A stretch of DNA of 64,000 nt from Paenibacillus peoriae KCTC 3763 (GTDB taxonomy: Bacteria > Bacillota > Bacilli > Paenibacillales > Paenibacillaceae), in contig NZ_AGFX01000013.1 of the NCBI RefSeq assembly GCF_000236805.1, positions 1 through 64,000 of the forward strand, written 5' to 3'. Positions 20,605 through 30,422 of the stretch are shown piece by piece; the stretch's first letter is position 1, and every line of letters begins with the position of its first letter. Made by a program: the position numbers and the translations under genes. Below the pieces are notes generated by a model that was given only the letters and a program-made list of their open reading frames with translations, was not told the DNA's origin and searched no databases.

Positions 20605-21783
20605 TTACAAAAACAACCCTGCAATCGTTGCCGACAGCACGCTAACCAGCGTTGCCCCGTACAACAGCTTCAGACCAAAGCGGGCCACCACATTTCCCTG
20701 CTTTTCATGCAGACCCTTCACCGCCCCGGAAATGATACCGATGGATGAGAAGTTGGCAAAAGATACGAGGAATACGGATACGATCCCGATCGTACGCTCA
20801 GACAAGCCTGTTTGCTTGGTCAGATCCAGCATGGCCACAAATTCGTTGGATACAAGCTTGGTAGCCATAATGCTGCCCGCCTGAACCGCCTCGCTCCATG
20901 GAATCCCCATGACAAAAGCGAACGGTGCAAACACATAACCAAGCAACCCCTGAAAGCTAATTCCAAACAGCCAGGCGAAAATGCCATTAACCATGGCGAT
21001 CAGCGCCACAAATCCAATCAGCATCGCTGCTACAGTTATGGCGACTTTGAAGCCGTCCATAATATACTCGCCGAGCATTTCGAAAAAGGACTGCTTTTCT
21101 TCCTCTCGAACCTCCAGCAAATCGTCTTCCTTTTCAATCTTGTACGGATTAATAATGGAAGAGATAATAAAGCCGCCGAACAGGTTCAGCACCAATGCGG
21201 TAACCACATATTTGGGGTTCAGCATCTGCATGTAAGCTCCTACGATCGACATGGATACGGTGGACATCGCAGATGCGCACAACGTATACAGCCGATGTTT
21301 TGGCAGAAGACCAATTTGCTTCTTAACGGAAATAAACACCTCGGATTGACCCAAGATAGCCGAAGCTACAGCGTTGTAGGATTCCAGTTTACCCATTCCG
21401 TTTACTTTGCTCAAGATAACACCGATATATTTGATGATGAACGGCAGGACTTTAATATATTGCAGAATCCCGATCAGCGCGGAAATGAACACGATCGGCA
21501 GCAATACATTGATAAAGAATGGTGCCGCCCCCTCATTTGTAATCCCGCCAAACACAAAATTGATCCCTTCACCCGCATATTTGAGCAGGCTGCCAAACGC
21601 TTCTGCGAACCCACCGACCAGAAACTCGCCAATCCTTGTATTCAGCAACACAAAAGCAAGCGCCGCCTGCAATACAACCATAACCACCAGCGGACGATAT
21701 CTGATTTTGCGCTTGTCGCTGCTGGCGATGTAAGTCAGTCCAAATACAACGAGCAGCCCCACTAAAGCGATGATATATTTCAT
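20605..21783 (-). CDS. nupC: Concentrative nucleoside transporter NupC
   Basis: 392-residue inner-membrane nucleoside symporter of the CNT family, with an N-terminal membrane pair, then the Nucleos_tra2 core ([29 protein letters not shown] near residue 150) and a C-terminal domain ([21 protein letters not shown]). Substrates are expected to be pyrimidine nucleosides and deoxynucleosides. It lies 78 bp downstream of cdd; that gap holds a terminator-like hairpin and a cre-like site, so its level may be tuned separately from deoC-cdd. Confidence 0.96.
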   Translation of the reverse strand: MKYIIALVGLLVVFGLTYIASSDKRKIRYRPLVVMVVLQAALAFVLLNTRIGEFLVGGFAEAFGSLLKYAGEGINFVFGGITNEGAAPFFINVLLPIVFISALIGILQYIKVLPFIIKYIGVILSKVNGMGKLESYNAVASAILGQSEVFISVKKQIGLLPKHRLYTLCASAMSTVSMSIVGAYMQMLNPKYVVTALVLNLFGGFIISSIINPYKIEKEDDLLEVREEEKQSFFEMLGEYIMDGFKVAITVAAMLIGFVALIAMVNGIFAWLFGISFQGLLGYVFAPFAFVMGIPWSEAVQAGSIMATKLVSNEFVAMLDLTKQTGLSERTIGIVSVFLVSFANFSSIGIISGAVKGLHEKQGNVVARFGLKLLYGATLVSVLSATIAGLFL

Positions 21784-21803
21784 TTTATTATCCCCCTTAT
21801 TAC

Positions 21804-21850
21804 ATTAAGCGCTTACATCATCTATAAAAAGAACGCGCTCCCGAAAGAGG
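21804..21850 (-). promoter_or_regulatory. cre-like site and internal hairpin between cdd and nupC
   Basis: On the minus strand GAATGCCTC pairs imperfectly with GAGCGCGTTC and is followed by TTTTTAT (about 21818-21848), a weak terminator. Immediately after it TGTAAGCGCTTAAT (21804-21817) matches the CcpA cre consensus at 12 of 14 positions. The Bacillus deo operon is known to be catabolite-repressed through a cre, so the site is plausible but unproven. Confidence 0.45.
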
Positions 21851-21861
21851 CATTCTTTTTT

Positions 21862-22287
<426 letters not shown>

Positions 22288-22950
22288 TTAGTAGGAAGAT
22301 GTAGACTGCTCGCCCTCGATGATTTTCACACCGGAACTTGCACCGATCCGACTTGCGCCTGCTTCTACTAATTTTTGCACGTCTTCCAGACTGCGTACGC
22401 CGCCAGAAGCTTTAACCCCAATTTCAGGTCCTACTGTTTTGCGCATCAAGGCCACGTCTTCCACAGTAGCTCCACCTGTAGAGAAACCTGTCGAGGTTTT
22501 CACAAAATTCGCTCCTGCTTTGACGGACAGCTCACATGCCAGTACCTTCTCTTCGTCAGTCAGCAGGCTAGTTTCGATGATAACTTTGACCAGTGTGCCG
22601 GCAGCAGCTTCCACGACCGCACGAATATCCTGCTCAACGAGCTGTAGATCACGTGCCTTCAAGGCGCCAATGTTAATAACCATATCCACCTCAGTCGCAC
22701 CGTTAGCAATAGCATCCTTCGTTTCAAATGCTTTCGTTGCCGACGTGTTCGCTCCCAGCGGGAAACCGATAACCGTGCAGGTGGCTACGCCCGTGCCTGC
22801 GAGTTGTTCTGCTGCATATGCTACCCACGCCGGGTTTACACATACGGAAGCAAATTGGTATTTTTTGGCCTCAGCGGTTAATTTCGTGATTTCATCCTTT
22901 GTCGCATCTGCGCGCAACAATGTATGGTCGATTAATGCTGCAATGTTCAT
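22288..22950 (-). CDS. deoC: Deoxyribose-phosphate aldolase
   Basis: 220-residue class I aldolase that splits deoxyribose-5-phosphate to acetaldehyde and glyceraldehyde-3-phosphate. The start at 22950 ([17 protein letters not shown]) has AAAGGAG upstream; 43 further codons are open but lie across the promoter and operator. The Schiff-base Lys is in [10 protein letters not shown] (near residue 180) and the proton-relay Lys in [11 protein letters not shown] (near residue 150). It is the first gene of the operon and the last step of the pathway. Confidence 0.97.
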
Positions 22951-23017
22951 ATCTAAAAGCTCCTTTATTTGATAAATAGTGTGAAGACAAATGTCCTTTA
23001 TTTCTGGTGATGAGGTC

Positions 23018-23071
23018 ATCATAGCACGACTTTGAACATATGTAAAACACAATTTGAAATTATGTTCAAAG
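23018..23071 (-). promoter_or_regulatory. deo operon promoter with DeoR operator
   Basis: Minus-strand promoter: TTTACA (23041-23046), 17-nt spacer, TATGAT (23018-23023). Around it, 11-bp arms CTTTGAACATA (23030-23040) and TATGTTCAAAG (23061-23071) face each other. The right part reads TTGAACATAATTTCAAA on the minus strand, close to the DeoR palindrome I recall from the B. subtilis dra operon, where a full palindrome plus a half-site are also used. The half-site sits in the promoter spacer, so binding would block transcription. Confidence 0.8.
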
Positions 23072-23159
23072 CTATTCATGAGACAGTCACCTACAGTTCA
23101 CATTACCCTGTAGACGCACGCCAAAACCGGATGTTTACACCGAAATGAAGCCAGATGCT

Positions 23160-24095
23160 TTATTGCAATAGAGCTTGTGCCGTAAACTGATCCGTCACCA
23201 GAATATTCGCGTACTTGCCGCGCAAGGATGCCCGGATAGCCTCCACTTTGCGCTGTCCACCTGCTACGAGAATAGCCTTTTCCTTCTTGCGCAAATCTGG
23301 CAGATCAATGCCGACGGTACGGCTGTTGATTTCGTCACTGCATATATTGCCCTCATCGTCAAAAAAGCGTGAGCAAATATCGCCCTTGCCGATTTTTTGC
23401 AGCAGCTTCTGTTCCTCCTGGTTAAAATACCCCAGTCTGAACAACAACGCATCCTCCTTGACCGTTCCCACCGTAAACACGGCAATGTTCGCCTGCTTGC
23501 CAAGTTCAATGATCCGCTGGATGTGCCGATCCTGCTCAACCATTTTCTTAACAGCCTTACTATCAAAAATCACAGGCAGCGGCAAATACCGCGCAATCGT
23601 GTGAAAGGCTTCCGCGAACAAGTTCACCGTCTCCACGGCATAGGTGTTGACATGCGAATGGCTCACGCCTCCCTTGAGCTGAACCACCTCAACCCCCTTA
23701 ACCTGCTTTTGCTGGAGATGGAGTGCCACTGCATGCATTGTCGTTCCCCACGTCACCCCAATAATATCCGCATCTTGTACCATTTCATGCAAATAATCGG
23801 CTGCCTTTTTGCTAATATGCTTTTTGATCTCCTGATATTCATTTACTGGCGAGTAGCAAACCAGCACGGTATCCAGCCCGTATTTCTTTTTGACCTGCTC
23901 TCCAAGCGCATCCATATCCTCCATGGGATCAACAATACTGATCCGCACGTATCCCTGTTCCTTGGCAGCCTGAAGCAGCCGCGATACCGTAGGACGTGAA
24001 ACCCCGAGCCTGACCGCGATATCCTGCTGGCTATAGTCGTTCAGATAGTATAATCTGGCTGCCTCGATACTTAATCGCTGCTTTTCATGATCCAT
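23160..24095 (-). CDS. deoR: Deoxyribonucleoside regulator DeoR (SorC family)
   Basis: 311-residue repressor. The N-terminal helix-turn-helix LNDYSQQDIAVRLGVSRPTVSRLLQAA (residues 19-45) is followed by the sugar-phosphate-binding SorC domain (GVTWGTTMHAVALHL near residue 115, GGQRKVEAIRASLRGK near residue 285). It lies 209 bp upstream of deoC in the same direction. By analogy with B. subtilis it releases the operator when deoxyribose-5-phosphate binds a Lys in the effector pocket. The palindrome in the deoC upstream region is its likely target. Confidence 0.93.
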   Translation of the reverse strand: MDHEKQRLSIEAARLYYLNDYSQQDIAVRLGVSRPTVSRLLQAAKEQGYVRISIVDPMEDMDALGEQVKKKYGLDTVLVCYSPVNEYQEIKKHISKKAADYLHEMVQDADIIGVTWGTTMHAVALHLQQKQVKGVEVVQLKGGVSHSHVNTYAVETVNLFAEAFHTIARYLPLPVIFDSKAVKKMVEQDRHIQRIIELGKQANIAVFTVGTVKEDALLFRLGYFNQEEQKLLQKIGKGDICSRFFDDEGNICSDEINSRTVGIDLPDLRKKEKAILVAGGQRKVEAIRASLRGKYANILVTDQFTAQALLQ

Positions 24096-24315
24096 TCTAC
24101 CTCAACCCGCTTATCTTAAAATGTAGTGCCATCACCTGAATTGCTCTTTTGGAAGATTTAACTGCTAGTTTGTGATATTCTGTGATTAACTGAAACAGTT
24201 TTACCGCATCCTCAACTTTATAGTTCCATGTGTCAAAACGCAATAGCTAACCCGTTGTACCGTCACTTCACAACAACCTGTAGTGGACTTATTTGAATAT
24301 GTAAGGAGAATGGCA

Positions 24316-24729
24316 ATGTCTGAGTTTATTGTGTGCAGTCTGGCGGACAAAAAGTTCGCTTTAAACTTTCTGGAAGTGGAAGAAGTTATGATTGCCAAGA
24401 AAGGGACACCGCTTCCCTTTTCCGAGGCGTGGCATGAAGGGATGGTCACCATCCGTGACAGCGTATTTACGATTCTTAATTTACGAAAAAAACTATTTCT
24501 TCCCGCTTCAAGCGAGTCCTCTGAGGATAAAATGATTTTGCTTAGCCGGGCGAAAATTGCTCTGGTCGTCGATCAGGTGGAAGATACGGCTTCTGCCGAG
24601 GACAGTCAGTTACAAAGCAATGAGGAAGAGTGGCAACGCGAGCTGTTCCCTACCGTGCTGGAGCATCATGGTGCCCTCATTCCGGTGCTGAATATGGACG
24701 CCTTTCTCGCTTCCACCAAAACCAGCTAA
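24316..24729 (+). CDS. CheW-like coupling domain protein
   Basis: 137 residues from ATG 24316, chosen because GGAG lies 9 nt upstream; 11 further codons are open. The whole protein is one CheW domain: EFIVCSLADKKFALNFLEVEEVM at the start, the HEGMVTIRDSVFTILNLRKKLF region typical of CheW strand pairs, and a C-terminal LIPVLNMDAFL. Such domains link receptors to the CheA kinase. No other chemotaxis gene is nearby, so this is an orphan coupling protein. Relatives of this short form occur in Paenibacillus and Bacillus. Confidence 0.85.
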   Translation: MSEFIVCSLADKKFALNFLEVEEVMIAKKGTPLPFSEAWHEGMVTIRDSVFTILNLRKKLFLPASSESSEDKMILLSRAKIALVVDQVEDTASAEDSQLQSNEEEWQRELFPTVLEHHGALIPVLNMDAFLASTKTS

Positions 24730-24741
24730 AAGCCTGCATGC

Positions 24742-24793
24742 AAAATACTCCCGAGCCTTGAGCCAGAATGCACTCATCGCTCGGGAGTATTTT
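24742..24793. terminator. Bidirectional terminator between cheW-like gene and slipin gene
   Basis: AAAATACTCCCGAGC (24742-24756) pairs perfectly with GCTCGGGAGTATTTT (24779-24793). The A/T tails on both sides serve the two convergent genes. Confidence 0.88.
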
Positions 24794-24822
24794 CGATTAT
24801 TGAAGTTCTTTTGTTGGAGTTC

Positions 24823-25929
24823 TTATCCTTCTTTCATCTGAACCAGCGTATTCAGCTGCTCCAGCAACGTATTTCCGCCAGTCAGCGAAATCGTGCCGAT
24901 CTTCTCGCAGATTTTTTCCAGGAACTCCAGCTCTTTGAGACGATAGAGAGTAGCGTTTTCGTCCATCAGCTTGGCCGTATTGAGCAGACTGCGAGTGGAT
25001 GCCGTCTCTTCGCGGCGTGTGATGAGGTTGGCTTGCGCCTTCTTCTCTGCCAGCAACACCGTATTCAAAATATCCTTGATTTCCCCCGGCAAAATAATAT
25101 CCTTCACCCCAGCCGACATAAAGGTCACTCCGTATTCGCCGCTCTGCTCATTCAGTCGAGTCAAGACATACTGAGCAATCTCCTGCTTCATTTTCAGCAA
25201 ATCATCCAGCTTCATGGTGCCAACGTATTCACGCAGCAACAGTTGGAGCATAATATACATTTGCTCCTCGAATGCCCGAAACTCCAATGCCCGCAGCGGG
25301 TCGATAATACGGTACTGACAGACGAAGTTGAGGCGCAACGTGATTTTATCCTCTGTCATGATTTCCTGTCCCATCAAATCCATCTGCTGCTGGCGCATAT
25401 CGATCGTTTTGATCTCTGTGTTTACCGTAGACATCCAGAAATAATACTTGCCTGGCTTCAGTTCCCCTTGCAGGACGTTATCATAATACAGAAAGCCCAA
25501 CTCATAGCTGGCTACCTGAAGCGCCTTCCAGAAGCCTGGTGTCTTGGACAAAAAGGCTTGCCCCAATGCCTTATCAATCGCAGGCTGCCGAGTATCTGCA
25601 TGAACAAAGCGATGCTCCTTGAGCACGTTCCAAAACGCATATTTTCCTGCCGTCAGCAGCTCCACAAACTTATTATCCTCATAATGCAGCACATATTCGT
25701 AGTCCTCAACCTCCACAACATCCAATTGCTCCAGCAATTGTGGATCGCTCAAGAACAGGCGAATGTCATAGTCTGGTACAAAAAACGATTCACCTACATT
25801 CAAAATTTCAACCGTTTCCTGCTGAAATGTCTTCAACAAGTAAGTCCCTGGCAGCAGCAGCTTGTGGTAGCTCCCCTTTTTGAACAACAGTCCGCGTTCA
25901 TCGGATTTAATCGTTACTTTCTTAAACAT
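24823..25929 (-). CDS. Slipin/SPFH-like protein
   Basis: 368 residues, ATG 25929 with AGGAG 8 nt upstream (a GTG three codons earlier is too close to the site). The SPFH/band-7 core is visible: ITLRLNFVCQYRIIDPLRALEF near residue 195, LLLREYVGTMKLDDLLKMKQEI, and GVTFMSAGVKDIILPGEIKDIL then a coiled-coil segment with KKAQANLITRREETASTRS. The N-terminal 180 residues, with GLLFKKGSYHKLLLPGTYLL, form an unusual extension found in a slipin subgroup. There is no clear N-terminal membrane helix. The role is probably scaffolding at membranes, not known. Confidence 0.85.
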   Translation of the reverse strand: MFKKVTIKSDERGLLFKKGSYHKLLLPGTYLLKTFQQETVEILNVGESFFVPDYDIRLFLSDPQLLEQLDVVEVEDYEYVLHYEDNKFVELLTAGKYAFWNVLKEHRFVHADTRQPAIDKALGQAFLSKTPGFWKALQVASYELGFLYYDNVLQGELKPGKYYFWMSTVNTEIKTIDMRQQQMDLMGQEIMTEDKITLRLNFVCQYRIIDPLRALEFRAFEEQMYIMLQLLLREYVGTMKLDDLLKMKQEIAQYVLTRLNEQSGEYGVTFMSAGVKDIILPGEIKDILNTVLLAEKKAQANLITRREETASTRSLLNTAKLMDENATLYRLKELEFLEKICEKIGTISLTGGNTLLEQLNTLVQMKEG

Positions 25930-25949
25930 CAGTATCACTCCTAATAGTT

Positions 25950-26064
25950 AAAATCCTCAACTTAAAAGAGTGTTTTTTCTATGTGTGGCGGCTCCGCGAT
26001 CCATTTGATCTTCCGATCGCTGTTGCCCGCCTTAAAATCAACACACTTTTAAAATGAGGATTTT
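25950..26064. repeat. Palindromic dispersed element, copy A
   Basis: Outer arms AAAATCCTCA (25950) and TGAGGATTTT (to 26064) continue inward as an imperfect inverted repeat of about 25 bp. The interior core at 26005-26028, containing GATCTTCCGATCGCTGTTG, is identical over 24 bp to the reverse complement of 30543-30566, with flanking GGCG-CTCCGCGA also shared. It lies between the slipin promoter side and an unassigned intergenic region. It may also act as a hairpin in transcripts. Confidence 0.7.
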
Positions 26065-26102
26065 TTATTTTTATTCGTTGCAGTAAGGTTAGTAACCCTT
26101 GC

Positions 26103-26321
26103 AGAGCATCCCTCCGGTTCGGAGGGCGGGGCCAAGCTTAAGGAAAAAGGAAGGTGCCACCTGCTCCGGTGTTCTGGAGATAGAATTCATCAGCCCAACA
26201 TCGACTGTGAATCACTATTCCCCGAAGCCTCGGGCCATGTCGGCGCTTGCTCTCTCCGGTATCTGCTGGTCGCATAGCCATCGCTCCGGCATCTGTCATC
26301 GAGACCAGACATGGGATGCTC
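26103..26321. ncRNA. Candidate structured RNA of unknown class
   Basis: AGAGCATCCC (26103-26112) and GGGATGCTCT (26312-26321) can close a 219-nt domain. Inside, several helices are possible: CCTCCG/CGGAGG, GGTG/CACC, CTCC/GGAG, CCCGAAGCCTCGGG, and CTGGTC/GACCAG (26266-26271/26303-26308). CTCCGG occurs four times. The stretch is GC-rich against an AT-rich surrounding and has no convincing reading frame. Strand and class are unknown; I do not recognise RNase P, tmRNA, 6S, or a named riboswitch. The rest of 26322-26570 holds no gene I can support. Confidence 0.35.
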
Positions 26322-26569
26322 TTATCCGGGTCTTTTCATCGTTTTTATTCGACCATTCGAATACTCTACCAGAAGTCGCGTGGAAGGCGATTGGGAATCG
26401 AACCCTAATTGTTGGTGGATACGCAAGATTTACAGGATACCTGACCCGATGAGGGCAGGCACTGCGGGACCTTTGGAAATCCTCGCCTCGGTAATATCTT
26501 CCTGCATCAGCCTTTATCATTATCACGCACATCCATCCTCGCGAACATGGCGAAAGTATTACGACCCTG

Positions 26570-26619
26570 TAAAAAATCAAAAGACACGGGAGAAGCACAT
26601 GTGCTTCCCTCGTGTCTTT
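26570..26619 (-). terminator. Terminator of the GH81 gene
   Basis: AAAGACACGAGGGAAGCAC and its complement form an almost perfect stem around ATGT (26580-26619), followed on the minus strand by TGATTTTTT. It lies about 50 bp past the glucanase stop codon. Confidence 0.88.
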
Positions 26620-26668
26620 CTTTATATTGCTGCTATCGCGTTCTGATCTTAGGTCTCTAATGATTAGC

Positions 26669-29600
26669 CTATTGATGGGTATAACTTGCCTTAGGGGTGT
26701 CTTGTGCCAATTCATTTTTTTCATAGGTGAGCCAGTAGCTGATGACCTGGCCGGATGAAAGTCCACTGACCTTTTGTTCCCAGACTCCATTGTTGTTCGT
26801 CATGTGATGATTCATTTGATCGCCACCGGACACGGTATAGTGGACATCCACATATGTCGATGTACTCTCCGGCTGGAACGTAATCAACGCCTCGGTAGCG
26901 GAAATTTTGGAGATCCCTGTCGTTGTAGGGGCAGCCTGATGTGTATAACTCGCCTTAGAGGTGTCATATTGCGCTCCCGCTTTTTCATAAGTAAACCAGT
27001 AGCTGACGACCGTCCCGTTGTCGAGACCTGTAACCCGTTGTTCCCAAATGCCATCGTTGTTTGTCATCCGATAATTAAGCTGTTCACCACCGGACAAAAC
27101 ATAATGCACATCAACATAGGCGGAAGCTGTTTTGGGTGTAAATTGAAGCAGTGCTTCACGATCGCTGACAAAACGGGCTTGTGCGGTATAATCGTCCGTT
27201 TCTTCGCCTCCGTCATTGCCGCCAGATGCTGCCTCTGTAGTGACCTCTACAGCATTGCTGGCCTCAGACAGGTTCCCGGCTGCATCGCGAGCCTTAACGG
27301 TAAAGCTGTACGTGGTAGCTGCCTTCAGTCCTGTAATTGAAGTGGAAGTACCACTTATCTCTGTCGCCTGAGTTCCGTCCTTATAAACGATATAACCTGT
27401 AACGCCAACATTGTCTGTGGCTGCATCCCACTCCAGAGTGACCTTTGAAGCCGTTTTGCTCGCAGTCCGCACATTTGCCGGGCTGGATGGAGCCTGTGTA
27501 TCAGGCTCGGTATTGCCGCTATCACTTCCATTTCCGACATTAAAGCTGTTAGGCTGTACGGTAATGCTGTGTCCATCCGAGAAGGTTACTTTTTCAACCT
27601 GGTTGGTAAAGTTGTAGGCCACATAGGTTTTCACCCCGTTTTTATTGAAAACGCCATAACTCGGTGTATTGGCAGTGACGCTGCGGTCGAGGTTGCCGAT
27701 TGAATCCAAATTGTAGATCCAGTGGTAGGCATTTGCCTTGGAATTCCCCGCTTCCGGTGTCATGGATGCTGCGCGTGCACTGAATTTGTCCTTGGCCTCG
27801 GACGGATCCGAGATCGCTCTGTACATGTACACTATATCTTCCCACGGACTAAAATTCCCACCGCTCTTTTTCAGCAGATCGTTATAATTTTTAGCCGCAT
27901 ACTCTGGATATTCCGTCAAATAAAGAGATCCAGAGGTGATTGGAAGCCAGTTGATACCGTGTACCTCTGCGGGATTACTGGTCCACCATGTTGCATTCCC
28001 TACCGTTTTACCGCCCCAAATCATGCTTGCCGTCGCGCTTTGCATGCCTGCAGGGTTGTTTGTGCCATTCACATCAAACCAATATTCGTTAATCGCATTC
28101 ATTTCCGTTGTATATAGATAAATACCTAAATCGCGAATTTTAGTATTTCCTGTGGCCTCGCCCCATAAAATAACGCCAGCCCAGGCATTCATCGCCTCTG
28201 AGGAGGATTCATTGTTGTTGCCATCGCCAAATTTGGCATGTCCAGAAGCCCAAGTATGCCCGGCATAAGGATCAAAATTACGCAAATACGGAAATTTCGA
28301 ATCAGATCTGTCGGTATTGGCAATGTCGCGAATGAGCAGATTCACCATTTGCCCCCATTGGGAATCGGATGCCCAGTTCTTGTCCACACGTGCAATTTCA
28401 GCCGCAGCCTTAATAAAGTAGCCATAATGGAAATGATGGTCATTTAATTCTATTGCACTGCCAAAGCTGTCGGGATAACCGATCAATGTCCCCCAATTGC
28501 TGTTATACGCAAATAGACTGGAGCCTTTCAGATTCCCCGAGCTATCACTGGCCTTAAACCAGTCCTGCAGCCGACTTTTGATCTCACTGCGGAACTGGGT
28601 CGATGCTGCCGTATTGCCAACCTGGTCAGCAATCGGTGCCAAAGCTGCCAGCTTGCCCAGGCGTTTTCCAGTCCAGTACGTGTCCCCATCGCCGGAGTAG
28701 TTTTCCGCTTTCGCTTCGTTTACATAGTTATTGAGCGTATTTTTATCATAAGACCCCAAGTCGGGCAGGGAAGGAAGTACCCCTGAAAATTTCATCTTCG
28801 TTTGAAAAGAAGTACCTTCTGCCGTTTTCATCAGACCGCGTACAGACTTATACGTGTAGTCAAGCAGAGGCTGTGATGAATTTTTCCACTGATGCGGATA
28901 CAAGGCAAAAATAGTACCGTTTTGTGTACCTTCCTTCGCTGTTGTTGTAACATTAAAAGTAGTCGTTACCTCGGCAGAGCCTTCGTTATAGCTGAACTGC
29001 GCTTTGGAGTCTGTAACGAAAGAATAGGCGTATTGCTGGAATTTGTCCAAGGTCTCCGCTGTTTTGTCAGGCAAAGCCGCCACTGTAAAATAGTTTTTCC
29101 CGTTCAGTTGATTAGTCAGTGCTTTCGTTCCCAAGCCGGACCAGGTACTGCCGGAAGGACCGAACAAGCCATAGTGTGAGCCATTGATCGTAATGCCAAG
29201 CACAGAGGAGTTGGCTGATCCGGACCAGACCTCAGGTGCCTCATTAAACGAGAGCTTGGGATTGCCGCCGCCAAACTCAAAATAAACATATGGGGAACCA
29301 TGTCCGTAGGTAGCGCTCATTTTGCTGCTTCCGCTTTGAAATAATGATTTAACAAACCAATCGCTAAAGCCGTCTACCTTGGCATCCGGAAATGAAGCAG
29401 CTGCAGAATGACCAATGGTAAAATCGTTCTTTTCATCCATCCAGCCTGCTACAAATCCCGGATTGACAGTAATTTTCCCGCTCGGGTTAAAGATGCGCAA
29501 GCCATCTTGCTGATTTTTCAAGGCAATGGGGTGGGGGTATTGGGCCTCAGAATGAGACACCCAAGCCAGACTGCTCCACCAGTCATTGGTAGGCATCGCG

Positions 29601-29776
29601 CCGGTTACATTGGCTGTTTTGTAAATTTCGTTTTGCGGACTAGATACTCCGGCAGGCAGTGTCGATGAATATGAGCCAGCACCTTGCGTAACCTCCCCCG
29701 AAAAGGCTTTAGTAGAAACTGGCGCAGCTAAACATATCAAGCTGACACTTAACAAGCATAACAACTTTTTTTTCAT
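26669..29776 (-). CDS. Secreted endo-beta-1,3-glucanase, GH81-Fn3-CBM56-CBM56
   Basis: A 1035-residue exported hydrolase of beta-1,3-glucan (laminarin, fungal cell wall). ATG 29776 has GGAGG 9 nt upstream. Signal peptide MKKKLLCLLSVSLICLAAP, then a GH81 catalytic domain (about residues 35-740) with the conserved IELNDHHFHYGYF (catalytic Asp) and NNNESSSEAMNAWAG (catalytic Glu). A fibronectin type III module follows (about 765-855, APSSPANVRTASKTASK...). Two similar 85-residue modules end the protein, each closing with KASYTHQ and containing YVDVHY and GVWEQKVSGL, which I read as CBM56 beta-1,3-glucan-binding domains. It stands alone with its own terminator. The role is feeding on or attacking fungi and possibly oomycetes. 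Confidence 0.93.
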   Translation of the reverse strand: MKKKLLCLLSVSLICLAAPVSTKAFSGEVTQGAGSYSSTLPAGVSSPQNEIYKTANVTGAMPTNDWWSSLAWVSHSEAQYPHPIALKNQQDGLRIFNPSGKITVNPGFVAGWMDEKNDFTIGHSAAASFPDAKVDGFSDWFVKSLFQSGSSKMSATYGHGSPYVYFEFGGGNPKLSFNEAPEVWSGSANSSVLGITINGSHYGLFGPSGSTWSGLGTKALTNQLNGKNYFTVAALPDKTAETLDKFQQYAYSFVTDSKAQFSYNEGSAEVTTTFNVTTTAKEGTQNGTIFALYPHQWKNSSQPLLDYTYKSVRGLMKTAEGTSFQTKMKFSGVLPSLPDLGSYDKNTLNNYVNEAKAENYSGDGDTYWTGKRLGKLAALAPIADQVGNTAASTQFRSEIKSRLQDWFKASDSSGNLKGSSLFAYNSNWGTLIGYPDSFGSAIELNDHHFHYGYFIKAAAEIARVDKNWASDSQWGQMVNLLIRDIANTDRSDSKFPYLRNFDPYAGHTWASGHAKFGDGNNNESSSEAMNAWAGVILWGEATGNTKIRDLGIYLYTTEMNAINEYWFDVNGTNNPAGMQSATASMIWGGKTVGNATWWTSNPAEVHGINWLPITSGSLYLTEYPEYAAKNYNDLLKKSGGNFSPWEDIVYMYRAISDPSEAKDKFSARAASMTPEAGNSKANAYHWIYNLDSIGNLDRSVTANTPSYGVFNKNGVKTYVAYNFTNQVEKVTFSDGHSITVQPNSFNVGNGSDSGNTEPDTQAPSSPANVRTASKTASKVTLEWDAATDNVGVTGYIVYKDGTQATEISGTSTSITGLKAATTYSFTVKARDAAGNLSEASNAVEVTTEAASGGNDGGEETDDYTAQARFVSDREALLQFTPKTASAYVDVHYVLSGGEQLNYRMTNNDGIWEQRVTGLDNGTVVSYWFTYEKAGAQYDTSKASYTHQAAPTTTGISKISATEALITFQPESTSTYVDVHYTVSGGDQMNHHMTNNNGVWEQKVSGLSSGQVISYWLTYEKNELAQDTPKASYTHQ

Positions 29777-30300
29777 AATTTTCATCCTCCTTTATATTCT
29801 TTAATTCCTTACACCGATCCTCCTCTCAAGTCTTTAATCCCTTATGCTGCAATGGTTTTCCCATTCCTTCCAATCGGGATTCGACTACATTGTGCTCCAT
29901 CCCGATTTCCAGGTCAATCCTTTTGTCGCTATTTTTCGACTAAATGAGGCGAAAGACCCCGAAAAAACATAAAAGAAAAAGGACGAAAGTCCCGAATATA
30001 CGCAATTATGTTATGTGGTTTTTTGGAGATTTCCAAGAAAATCGTCGTTTCGTATTTTCGTATTAAAAGCGTAATTAAACACGTAAATGCGACTTAAGGA
30101 CTAGTCGATTCAAACATTGCAGCTTGGCTTTCTTTCACCCCATAAAACATTCACACCATCAGGTATTCATTGCATGAGTTATTCATCCCATTAACCATTC
30201 GCCCGATAAATCGTTAAGTATAAAAAAAAAGACCTTCCAGGCCCTTTTTAGCCCTTCAGATCCTCGATTTGATCTTTATGTAGTAATCTTTGAATCTTTA
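29777..30300. other. AT-rich region upstream of the GH81 gene
   Basis: No gene is supported here. Arms AATCGGGAT (29872-29880) and ATCCCGATT (29899-29907) form a 9-bp inverted repeat that could be an operator or leader hairpin for the glucanase. Two similar words, GGGACTTTCGTCC and GGGGTCTTTCGCC (minus strand, about 29950-29993), lie further upstream. I see no clear promoter. Confidence 0.4.
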
Positions 30301-30356
30301 AGTCTTTAGTCTTTAGTCTTTAGTCTTTAGTCTTTAGTCTTTAGTCTTTAGTCTTT
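30301..30356. repeat. Eight perfect tandem copies of a 7-bp unit
   Basis: AGTCTTT is repeated eight times head to tail, flanked on both sides by degenerate copies (AATCTTT, AAGTATT). It lies in the intergenic space between the GH81 gene and the ribD end, not in a reading frame. Copy number is likely to vary between strains. Confidence 0.95.
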
Positions 30357-30422
30357 AAGTATTAAATCTTTAAGCCTCTAAGTCCTTTCGTCCTCCCCCA
30401 TGCTCCACCACATTTCGGAAAA

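Noticed and set aside
22951-23079. Longer N terminus of DeoC (43 extra residues)
   Set aside because: It would translate through the deo promoter and DeoR operator; the family start at 22950 has its own ribosome site.
26140-26175. T-box-like GGTGGCACC word on the minus strand in the intergenic region
   Set aside because: Only nine bases match, no terminator/antiterminator pair or downstream aminoacyl-tRNA or amino-acid gene follows.
26385-26412. tRNA-like T arm (GGGTTCGATTCCC on the minus strand)
   Set aside because: The motif can form a T-arm-like hairpin, but no matching acceptor stem, D arm or anticodon arm lies at the right distance.
30301-30356. CRISPR-like array
   Set aside because: The repeat is a 7-bp head-to-tail microsatellite without spacers; no CRISPR array or cas gene was seen anywhere in the window.
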